A DNA stretch of 64,000 nucleotides, from NCBI RefSeq assembly GCF_000422465.1, contig NZ_KE383842.1:1137845-1201844 (forward strand). Reading direction: 5' to 3'. Numbering within the stretch: the first letter of the stretch is position 1; every line of letters starts with the position of its first letter. The notes below the pieces were generated by a model. The model did not search any database. It had not been told where the DNA came from and was given only the letters and a program-made list of their open reading frames with translations. This document shows, piece by piece, positions 56,174-64,000 of the stretch. Source of the DNA: Paenibacillus harenae DSM 16969 (GTDB taxonomy: Bacteria; Bacillota; Bacilli; Paenibacillales; Paenibacillaceae). Position numbers and translations under genes: made by a program.

Positions 56174-56572
56174 TTGAGCAAAACGGATTTATTTATCGTA
56201 AGCGTGAGGGTTGTCTTTTATCGCGGCGGAATATCTCGTGGTGAAAATATGCGTTGGGAAATCAATGGTTCAAAAGGTGATCTGGTCATAACTGCACCAA
56301 GTGGTCAAACCCAGTTAGCTGAATTAAAGTTGAAAGGTGGACGAAATCAAGAGAACCAAGTACAAGATTTAACTGTTCCTGAATCTTACTTCGGTAATCA
56401 TCTACCGACAGGAATGCCAAGTAATACAGCGAGAATTTACGAACAGTTCGCTAAGGACTTGCGTGAAGGCACATGCACGACCCCAGATTTTGCACATGCT
56501 TTACGCCAACATAAACTTCTCAGCGCTATTGAAACAGCTTCACTTTCAGGAATGAGGCAACATTTAAGCTGA
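56174..56572 (+). pseudogene. C-terminal fragment of a Gfo/Idh/MocA-type oxidoreductase
   Basis: The last 120 residues of a Gfo/Idh/MocA family dehydrogenase: VFYRGGISRGENMRWEING, VITAPSGQTQLAELKLKGG and the closing HALRQHKLLSAIETASLSG. The N-terminal Rossmann domain (NAD binding) and the catalytic Lys region are missing, and the sequence before about 56211 does not match. A TTG at 56174 opens the frame without a ribosome site, so expression is unlikely. Confidence 0.7.
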
Positions 56573-56597
56573 TTTTATTAACAGAGGAGAAATTCCA

Positions 56598-56786
56598 ATG
56601 AATTCAACTATGAATGAACGAACATTATCGAAACTACGGCAAGATTATTTGAAGATGATTCGCGGAGAGCTCCTAACAACTATATTAGCTATCTCCGTAG
56701 TCGATTCTGAGGGAAATGATGTTACTCCGTCAAAGCTCGTTGATGAGAAAAGTCGCACGTGTTTAAACTCCCTTGGTACGATATGA
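56598..56786 (+). CDS. Unknown small open reading frame
   Basis: 62 residues. CAGAGGAGAAATTCC provides a good ribosome site 9 bases before the ATG, so translation is plausible. The sequence (TLSKLRQDYLKMIRGELL, then SVVDSEGNDVTPSKLVDE) is an amphipathic helix plus an acidic tail; no family recognised. A second frame (56773-56958) continues with VRYDFLANARLFAGFRPDGK, so a single gene with a frameshift near 56764 is possible. It sits between gene fragments. Confidence 0.35.
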   Translation: MNSTMNERTLSKLRQDYLKMIRGELLTTILAISVVDSEGNDVTPSKLVDEKSRTCLNSLGTI

Positions 56787-56876
56787 TTTTCTCGCGAATG
56801 CTCGCTTATTCGCAGGATTTCGCCCGGATGGAAAAGAGTGGGGACAATATGATTTCACAACGATTGTAAAAGAAGA

Positions 56877-56908
56877 AAGCGGCGGGATACTTCCAGCCGC
56901 TTCTTTGT
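56877..56908 (+). terminator. Weak terminator-like hairpin
   Basis: AAGCGGC / GCCGCTT stem, 12-base loop, T-poor tail. It would end any transcript from the unknown frames before the MarR promoter. Confidence 0.35.
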
Positions 56909-56954
56909 ACATAATAAAAAAGGATCCATCCAGGTTTAAAGATAATTATAAAGA

Positions 56955-56983
56955 TTGACATCGACACAATATGTGTATATACT
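56955..56983 (+). promoter_or_regulatory. marR promoter, near-leaderless
   Basis: TTGACA (56955-56960), 17-base spacer, TATACT (56978-56983). GTGTATATAC (56973-56982) covers the -10 and recurs as GTGTATATACAC (57473-57484) before the next gene. The expected start point falls on or one base before the ATG at 56991. Confidence 0.65.
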
Positions 56984-56990
56984 CATATTT

Positions 56991-57455
56991 ATGAGAGAAC
57001 ATAATTCAACTTCAGATTTTTCAGGGACGACCGATTATACAGTAGAGTGCGCTTGCTTGAATTTAAGAAAAGCGTCCCGTTTCATTACCAGTTTATATGA
57101 TGAATATTTAAGACCAGTCGGGCTTCGGGCAACCCAATTGTCTGTCCTTATGGCACTTGAACAAGCCGGGTCTGTCACCATTACAACTCTCTCCGAAATA
57201 CTTCTGATGGATAGGACCACATTGCCGCGGGATCTCAAGCCGCTTGAGAGACAGGGCTGGGTGTCGATCACGGAAGGGGAGGATCGCAGGAAACGGTTTA
57301 TTGCTCTGACACCCGAAGGCCGGGACCTTCTTAAGCGTGCGCTGCCGTTATGGGAACAGGCGCAAATCCGTATTCGAGACTATATGGGCGATGACCCTTA
57401 TAAAGGTTTGCTTGGTCAATTGTCTAACATTGTTAAGCTGAACAGACGAGATTAA
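56991..57455 (+). CDS. MarR-family transcriptional regulator
   Basis: 154 residues. MarR winged helix: RKASRFITSLYDEYLRPVGL, ATQLSVLMALEQAG, then TLSEILLMDRTTLPRDLKPL and GEDRRKRFIALTPEGRDLL. Typical homodimer; ligand unknown, with Cys34-region ECACL a possible redox site. No ribosome site precedes ATG 56991, and the promoter's start point is next to it, so the mRNA is probably leaderless; the in-frame upstream start at 56955 lies within the promoter. It shares an operator word with the iron-sulfur gene that follows. Confidence 0.9.
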   Translation: MREHNSTSDFSGTTDYTVECACLNLRKASRFITSLYDEYLRPVGLRATQLSVLMALEQAGSVTITTLSEILLMDRTTLPRDLKPLERQGWVSITEGEDRRKRFIALTPEGRDLLKRALPLWEQAQIRIRDYMGDDPYKGLLGQLSNIVKLNRRD

Positions 57456-57472
57456 TTTTTTTCGCTAAAAAG

Positions 57473-57484
57473 GTGTATATACAC
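57473..57484. promoter_or_regulatory. Palindromic candidate MarR operator
   Basis: GTGTATATACAC, a perfect 12-base palindrome 32 bases before the iron-sulfur gene; the first ten bases also overlap the marR -10 (56973-56982). Confidence 0.55.
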
Positions 57485-57515
57485 TTAATTAGAAGGGATA
57501 GATGAAAGTGGCCGA

Positions 57516-58844
57516 ATGAAAAAACATCCCACAGTTGTGCTTTACTACGAATCCTCTGCGCATTCCGCCACTCTTGACAACGAAACACTTGATTATGAGT
57601 GGATACGCGAATTGTGTCTTGAGGCCGGAGCTGACGATGTCGGGGTTATATCCATTGAACGCTCCGAATTGGATGATCAGCGTGATGACATTCTGTCCGC
57701 ATTTCCGCATGCTAAGACGATGATCAGTTTCGTTGCCAGAATGAATCGAGAACCGATACGCACACCAGCGCGATCCCTTGCCAATATTGAATTTCATCAT
57801 ACCGGCGATAAGGTAGCGGTGACAGCCCATCACATCGTGTCCGCATTGGAAGCGCGAGGGATTCGGGCTTTAAATGCAGCCATGGGTTTCCCGATGGAGA
57901 TGGATAAGTTTCCCGGCAAGACCTGGGTCGTTTCGCTCAAGCCTGTTGCCGTTGCGGCAGGGTTAGGCCATATGGGCATCCATCGCAACGTGATTCATCC
58001 GAAATTCGGAAACTTCATTCTGCTTGGCGCCGTTATGATGGATGCCCGGGTCAACAAGGAGGACCGGCCGATTGACTACAACCCGTGTCTGGAATGCAAG
58101 CTTTGCGTTTCTGCCTGCCCTGTCGGCGCGATCGGTGCGGACGGACAATTTAATTTTTCTTCATGCGCTACGCACAATTATCGCGAGTTTATGGGCGGTT
58201 TCAGCGACTTTGTGGAAACGGTCGTGGACAGTAAGAACGTCAAAGAGTACCGGAATGAAGTACCGCTAACCGAAACGACTTCCTGGTGGCAAAGCTTGAG
58301 TTTCGGGGCTAACTACAAAGCGGCTTATTGCTTATCGGTTTGTCCGGCGGGCGATGATGTGACCGGGCCGTTTCTGAAAGACCGTAAAGGGTTCATGAAT
58401 GATGTATTAAAGCCGTTGCAGGCCAAAGAGGAGACGGTGTATGTAACCCCTGGCTCCGATGCGGAAGCGTATGTCGCGAAACGTTTTCCCCACAAAACGG
58501 TGAAACGCGTAGGGAATGGACTCAGGCCGAACACGATCCGCCTTTTGATCACCTTGATGCCTCATGCATTCCAGCCGAAGCAGGCAACGGGTTTAAACAG
58601 CACCTATCATTTTGCATTCACCGGAGATGAAACGAGACAAACGACAATCGACATTCGTGACAATAAGCTCCAAATTCGGGACGGATTTCACGGCAAGCCG
58701 GATATTCGGATTACGGTGGATAGCAAAACGTGGCTTAAGATCGTGGCGAAGGAAAAAAATGTGGCTGCGGCATTGTTGACAAGAAAACTGCGGATCAAAG
58801 GGAACCCAAAATTGTTAATGAACTTTGAGAAATGCTTTGCCTAA
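57516..58844 (+). CDS. 4Fe-4S double-cluster protein with C-terminal SCP2 sterol-binding domain
   Basis: 442 residues. An epoxyqueuosine-reductase-like iron-sulfur region: CLECKLCVSACPVGAIG and CLSVCPAGDD hold cysteines for two [4Fe-4S] clusters, preceded by a cobalamin-region-like N-terminus (VAVAAGLGHMGIHRNVIHP). After about residue 350 an SCP2 fold begins (FAFTGDETRQTTIDI...ITVDSKTWLKIVAKEK), which binds lipids or other hydrophobic ligands. The fusion suggests reduction of a hydrophobic substrate. The ATG sits inside the stop of a 5-codon frame (57502-57519, MKVAE) that has the ribosome site AGAAGGGA; reinitiation or a start-site frameshift would explain the arrangement. Regulated by the MarR neighbour, by inference. 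Confidence 0.85.
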   Translation: MKKHPTVVLYYESSAHSATLDNETLDYEWIRELCLEAGADDVGVISIERSELDDQRDDILSAFPHAKTMISFVARMNREPIRTPARSLANIEFHHTGDKVAVTAHHIVSALEARGIRALNAAMGFPMEMDKFPGKTWVVSLKPVAVAAGLGHMGIHRNVIHPKFGNFILLGAVMMDARVNKEDRPIDYNPCLECKLCVSACPVGAIGADGQFNFSSCATHNYREFMGGFSDFVETVVDSKNVKEYRNEVPLTETTSWWQSLSFGANYKAAYCLSVCPAGDDVTGPFLKDRKGFMNDVLKPLQAKEETVYVTPGSDAEAYVAKRFPHKTVKRVGNGLRPNTIRLLITLMPHAFQPKQATGLNSTYHFAFTGDETRQTTIDIRDNKLQIRDGFHGKPDIRITVDSKTWLKIVAKEKNVAAALLTRKLRIKGNPKLLMNFEKCFA

Positions 58845-58907
58845 TAAGAGTGTGTAAAGCATGCAAAGCCGCTATATAAATCATTTATAGAGAAAGGATT
58901 GATTTTT

Positions 58908-60263
<1,356 letters not shown>

Positions 60264-60281
60264 TATTTTGGGGGGAAGAAT

Positions 60282-61439
60282 ATGCTTGTTACGGAAAATC
60301 AGTCGGCAACAACATTCTCAAGAAAAAATCCATTTCACGCGAAGGTTCTTAATAATGTAAATTTAAATGGAGCTGACTCCAATAAAGAAACAAGACATCT
60401 CGAGTTATCGTTAAAAGGATCAAGCCTTTCCTACGTCCCGGGAGATGCTCTTGGTATTATCCCGGAGAATGATCCGGAACTGGTGGCTTCTCTGCTTGAA
60501 GAAATGAAATGGGACGAAGAAATGTTAGTAACAATTAATAAGGAAGGCGATACACTTCCGTTAAAAGAAGCGCTGACAACCTACTTTGAAATTACACTGC
60601 TATCGAAAAAGATTTTACAGCAAGCGGTGGAATTTACCGAGAATGAAGAGTTGCGCAAGCTCTTATTAAATGAAAATGCAAACCAACTGAAAGAATATAT
60701 CTACGGGCGTGACTTGCTTGATATGCTGCGCGATTTCGGGCCATGGAACGCTTCTGCCCAAGAAATGGTGTCTCTATTAAGAAAATTGACGCCGCGTCTC
60801 TATTCAATTGCAAGCAGCATTGCCGCTAATCCCGAGGAAGTGCATCTAACCATCGGTGCTATGCGCTACACGGCTCACGGACGTGAACGTAAAGGCGTTT
60901 GTTCGGTTTTAGTTGCCGAACGTCTTAAAGAAGGAGACACGCTTCCCGTATTTATTCAACCTAATAAACACTTCCATTTGCCGGCGTCTCAAGATACAGA
61001 TATTATTATGGTTGGTCCAGGGACAGGCATTGCACCGTTCCGTTCCTTTATCCAGGAACGTGCGGTAACTAAAGCAACGGGCAGAGCATGGCTATTTTTT
61101 GGAGACCAGCATTCGGCATCGGATTTCCTTTATCAAAACGAGTTGGAACAATATCAAAAAGACGGGGTCTTGACAAGAATAGACACTGCGTTCTCCCGTG
61201 ATACGGCACAAAAAGTTTATGTACAGCACAAAATGCTTGAAAACAGCAAGGATTTGTTTGAATGGCTGGAAAACGGAGCTTGCTTCTATGTTTGCGGAGA
61301 TAAACAATATATGGCGAAAGATGTCCACAACGCGCTTATCGAAGTTATTGAAAAAGAAGGCGCGATGAGCCGCGAAGCAGCGGAAGCTTATCTCAGTGAT
61401 ATACAAGCTCAAGGACGTTATCAACGTGATGTTTATTAA
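60282..61439 (+). CDS. Sulfite-reductase flavoprotein-like FAD/NADPH domain lacking flavodoxin domain
   Basis: 385 residues. It corresponds to the C-terminal FAD and NADPH domains of B. subtilis CysJ (605 residues): SRKNPFHAKVLNNVNLNG, YVPGDALGIIPENDPELVAS, RLYSIASSIAANPEEVHLTI, GPGTGIAPFRSFIQER and the ending RYQRDVY. The N-terminal flavodoxin (FMN) domain is absent, and GGGGGGAAG before ATG 60282 gives a plausible new start in the former inter-domain linker. Without FMN it cannot relay electrons to CysI in the usual way; the adjacent ferredoxin could be the acceptor. Either a functional stand-alone reductase or a recent truncation. Confidence 0.8.
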   Translation: MLVTENQSATTFSRKNPFHAKVLNNVNLNGADSNKETRHLELSLKGSSLSYVPGDALGIIPENDPELVASLLEEMKWDEEMLVTINKEGDTLPLKEALTTYFEITLLSKKILQQAVEFTENEELRKLLLNENANQLKEYIYGRDLLDMLRDFGPWNASAQEMVSLLRKLTPRLYSIASSIAANPEEVHLTIGAMRYTAHGRERKGVCSVLVAERLKEGDTLPVFIQPNKHFHLPASQDTDIIMVGPGTGIAPFRSFIQERAVTKATGRAWLFFGDQHSASDFLYQNELEQYQKDGVLTRIDTAFSRDTAQKVYVQHKMLENSKDLFEWLENGACFYVCGDKQYMAKDVHNALIEVIEKEGAMSREAAEAYLSDIQAQGRYQRDVY

Positions 61440-61465
61440 AATGAATAGGTGTTAACGGCACCGCG

Positions 61466-61523
61466 AAAAAAAGAGTGACATTCTTTCCACATTAAATGGA
61501 GAAAGGTGTCATTCTTTTTTTGC
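61466..61523 (+). terminator. Rho-independent terminator
   Basis: AAAGAGTGAC-TTCTTTCC / GGAGAAAGGTGTCATTCTTT, a long stem with a T run, 27 bases after the reductase stop. The rest of the 61440-61789 gap contains the cre-like sites and no gene. Confidence 0.85.
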
Positions 61524-61723
61524 GTGTACTCCCTCGAGGAATTTGACAAGAACATTCCCCCATTCCCGATACGCATCAATTTGGTTACGTAAATATTATT
61601 ATGTAATCAATTACGAAGGTGAGGATTTCTTGGAGTACTTACCTTAGAGAAACTCTAATTTCCTATTGGAAACTACTCTAATTGTTGGGGTATGAAAGGG
61701 TAAGAGGGATGAACTATTATCGA

Positions 61724-61768
61724 TGTGAGCGCTTTATTTAGATATATTTTCTATAGTAAGCGCTTAAA
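61724..61768 (+). promoter_or_regulatory. Two cre-like (CcpA) sites upstream of the GH9 gene
   Basis: TGTGAGCGCTTTAT (61724-61737) and AGTAAGCGCTTAAA (61755-61768) both hold the AGCGCT core of catabolite-responsive elements, 31 bases apart and just before the ribosome site. They suggest repression by preferred sugars. Confidence 0.6.
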
Positions 61769-61789
61769 TATAATTTGGGAGGTCTCCAA

Positions 61790-64000
61790 GTGTACAGAAT
61801 CAAGAGACACAGAAGGAAGAGGTTACTTCCACTAGTACTGTTTATTGTTATCGCTTTCATGACTGCCGTACCTGGTGGTATGACCGCAAGCGCAACAGAC
61901 ACATATTTGCCGCCAGGGGGAACGGAATGGAACAAGTTGCGCGACATTACGATCAACAATTTCGCATGGGAGTTCGGCAGTCAAACAGTAAGTGAAACCT
62001 ACTTAAATCAGCAGGCATTTCGAATGACCACTTCAGGATGGTGGGCGAGCCATTTCGTTGTAAATGGCTGGCAGACGTTTGACTTCTCATCTTATTACCA
62101 GAACGGTACGCTTGAATTCGATGTTGTTGGACAAGCTGGGGGAGAGGGCTTCGTTATTGGTTTTCAAGATGTCGTTCATGAACGACTTGTGAATGGACAG
62201 TTTTATAAAGACCAAGACAACAACCCGGATGAGACGAGACAAGACGCTCTTTCCGCCAACGTAAATACTTATGTTCCGGTTACCCGAACATGGACCCACG
62301 TATCAATACCGCTCAAAACCATTATTGACAGTAACTCGATTTTCGAGAAGAAGCAGGTTCAACTTTTGAAGCTGGCCGCTGTAAGCGATGTGGCGGCAAC
62401 CTTTTGGATCGCGAATATGAAGGTCGTATCGCCCGACAAGGAAAAATCCGCCGCTCCAATTAAAGTTAACCAAGAAGGTTATCCGCTCAATGGCGATAAA
62501 TACGCATTGGTCAGCGGATATTACAATGAGTTATCGGCTGATGTTGGTACTGCTTTTGAGATTAGGCGTCAGTCGGATGGCAGTATTGCGCATTCCGGTA
62601 CGCTATCGCTTGTGAAAGCTTACGATTCCTTATCCGGGGAGAAAGTTTTTAAAGCAGATTTTTCAGCGCTAAACGAGGCGGGCGATTTCTACGTAACAGT
62701 AAATGGAGTAGCCGCACCGTCTGTGCCCTTCACGATTGGAAACGGTGTATATACCGGGTTGCTAAAGGATGTACAGAAGTTCTTTTACTATCAGAGAGCA
62801 AATGTAGACCTTGAGGCCACTCACGCTGGAGCATACGCGCGCATTGGAGCACACAAGCAAGACTATAACCTTCCGCTCCAATCAAATCCATCTATTACAA
62901 AGGATGTTTCGGGCGGTTGGTGGGATGCCGGCGATACAGGGAAATACGTTACAGCAGGCGCAACCGCTGTGTCCGATCTGTTGTGGGCGTATGAATTCTA
63001 TCCTGACCGGTTTACCGACGGGCAATTGAACATCCCGGAAAGCGGCAATGGAATTCCGGATTTATTAGATGAGATTAGGTTTGAAACCGATTTCTTTTTG
63101 AAAATGCAGCACACAAATGGCGGCTTCTACTCTTACGTGAATCGGGAACCCGCTCCGAACCGATTCATTATGGACGGGGACGGTACCCTGATCCCAACTG
63201 CAATGACGGCGAATACGGTAGGGGTCCTCGCGCATGCTTCCGTAGTGTTCAGAAGTGTCCCTGCGCTTCAATCGTATGCCGATGTTCTGCTGGCCTCGGC
63301 AAAGAAAGGTTGGACCTATCTGGCGGCCTATCCGCAGGTGATAGCCCAACCCTCTGGACCGTATAATGATAACGATGACAAAAATGATCGCTTCTACGCG
63401 GCTGCAGCGTTATATAGAGCAACCGGTGAACCGCAGTACGGCGACTACGTGAAGGCAAACTATACGGCTTTCGGAAATATCTTTTCGAATGCGACCTTCT
63501 CCCACGGTATAAACGGGATGGAGATGATCGGTTTTTATCATTATTTGAGCGCAAGCGCTCCTGATGCTACCGTGAAGTCGTGGTTCACGACGAATTTTAC
63601 GAACTGGAAGAATAATGTCCTTAACACGACTGTGAACGCGGTATGGGGCAATTCTACAAATGATGGGTTTTACTGGGGGGCCAACTCGAACGTTGCCAGT
63701 ATGCCAATGAGTTTTGCGATTGGCAGCAGGGTTACAGGCCAATATGATGCTCAAACAGTCAAGAAACTCGCGCAGAGTAACCTCAACTACTTGCTTGGCG
63801 TTAACCCCCTGCAGTTGAGTTACATTACTGGTTACGGCGAGAACCGCATTCAAAAGACGCATCATGAGATTTTCATGAGAGACTTCATCATCGATATGCC
63901 GTCTGGTTACATGGTTGGTGGTCCGAACAACTGGCAAGCGAAATTCCCTGCAAAAGCCTACAATCATTCGACGGTAGACTGGGAAACGAATGAACAAGCG
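61790..64000 (+). CDS. Secreted GH9 endoglucanase with N-terminal carbohydrate-binding region (3' end beyond window)
   Basis: Open to the right edge, 737 codons. GTG 61790 has TTGGGAGG 8 bases before it. A signal peptide (KRHRRKR, hydrophobic core, TASA-TDT) ends near residue 34. About 40-215 form a beta-rich carbohydrate-binding module (WNKLRDITINNFAWEFGS, VSIPLKTIID), then an Ig-like CelD_N domain (IKVNQEGYPLNGDKYALVSG), then the GH9 catalytic (alpha/alpha)6 domain with GGWWDAGDTGKY (nucleophile/base Asp residues) and NPLQLSYITGYGENR. The sequence stops at DWETNEQA, at the catalytic acid Glu, so only the last residues and any further domains are missing. Cuts beta-1,4-glucan outside the cell. 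The cre-like sites suggest carbon control. Confidence 0.95.
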   Translation, partial: MYRIKRHRRKRLLPLVLFIVIAFMTAVPGGMTASATDTYLPPGGTEWNKLRDITINNFAWEFGSQTVSETYLNQQAFRMTTSGWWASHFVVNGWQTFDFSSYYQNGTLEFDVVGQAGGEGFVIGFQDVVHERLVNGQFYKDQDNNPDETRQDALSANVNTYVPVTRTWTHVSIPLKTIIDSNSIFEKKQVQLLKLAAVSDVAATFWIANMKVVSPDKEKSAAPIKVNQEGYPLNGDKYALVSGYYNELSADVGTAFEIRRQSDGSIAHSGTLSLVKAYDSLSGEKVFKADFSALNEAGDFYVTVNGVAAPSVPFTIGNGVYTGLLKDVQKFFYYQRANVDLEATHAGAYARIGAHKQDYNLPLQSNPSITKDVSGGWWDAGDTGKYVTAGATAVSDLLWAYEFYPDRFTDGQLNIPESGNGIPDLLDEIRFETDFFLKMQHTNGGFYSYVNREPAPNRFIMDGDGTLIPTAMTANTVGVLAHASVVFRSVPALQSYADVLLASAKKGWTYLAAYPQVIAQPSGPYNDNDDKNDRFYAAAALYRATGEPQYGDYVKANYTAFGNIFSNATFSHGINGMEMIGFYHYLSASAPDATVKSWFTTNFTNWKNNVLNTTVNAVWGNSTNDGFYWGANSNVASMPMSFAIGSRVTGQYDAQTVKKLAQSNLNYLLGVNPLQLSYITGYGENRIQKTHHEIFMRDFIIDMPSGYMVGGPNNWQAKFPAKAYNHSTVDWETNEQA

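Overview
The window looks like a chromosomal segment of a Gram-positive, low-to-mid GC Bacillota bacterium, most likely a Paenibacillus or a close relative (Paenibacillaceae). The reasons are AAGGAGG-type ribosome sites, sigma-A promoters, the ykkC (guanidine-I) riboswitch, HelD, a rifampin phosphotransferase, a NamZ-type muramidase and a GH9 cellulase preceded by cre-like sites. The species call is inference from gene families, not from a marker gene. I see no rRNA, tRNA, CRISPR array, insertion sequence or phage module.

Layout. 0-5 kb: a LysR gene (cut by the left edge) divergent from a variant adenylosuccinate synthetase, then a large membrane protein joining a PrsW-like intramembrane protease to a C-terminal nuclease-like toxin domain, with a small immunity-like gene directly behind it. 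5-10 kb: LysR/MFS exporter, a quinone oxidoreductase, a scar made of two broken genes (NUDIX and TusA-DsrE), and an HxlR/quinone reductase pair. 10-23 kb: HelD, a broken CBO0543-like gene, a GrpB-kinase fusion, a helveticin J-like secreted protein, a GNAT, a LuxR-type ATPase regulator, and an 894-residue Gly-rich/TIG/SGNH protein. 24-35 kb: a complete N-acetylmuramic acid (MurNAc) recycling operon. 35-41 kb: small accessory cassettes (MerR plus three unknown genes, ArsR/SRPBCC, a UvrA-like ABC protein, a flavoprotein reductase, VOC). 41.7-50.2 kb: a guanidine-I riboswitch controlling a four-gene guanidine degradation operon, with a divergent APC permease. 50.8-53.1 kb: a cystine-type ABC importer. 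53.3-56.1 kb: rifampin phosphotransferase behind a structured leader. 56-61.4 kb: gene fragments, a MarR/iron-sulfur protein pair, an SDR, a ferredoxin, a ferredoxin reductase fragment and a CysJ lacking its flavodoxin domain. 61.7 kb to the right edge: a GH9 glucanase, nearly complete.

How the genes work together. In the MurNAc operon a binding-protein ABC importer replaces the usual PTS. The cytoplasmic-looking NamZ, a BadF-type sugar kinase, AnmK and MurQ would hydrolyse, phosphorylate and de-etherify imported wall sugars under MurR control, and a nagZ remnant lies between namZ and the kinase. In the guanidine operon a biotin-dependent carboxylase, a two-subunit carboxyguanidine deiminase and allophanate hydrolase would take guanidine to ammonia and CO2. 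HelD (10.9 kb) and Rph (53.5 kb), both linked to rifamycin defence in related bacteria, share an 18-base leader element with one mismatch. Several junctions carry truncated genes, so the accessory parts look rearranged. Base composition alternates between GC-rich blocks (24-35 and 43-50 kb) and AT-rich ones (13.9-14.4, 35-36.3, 40-41.4, 53.4-56 and 59-61 kb).
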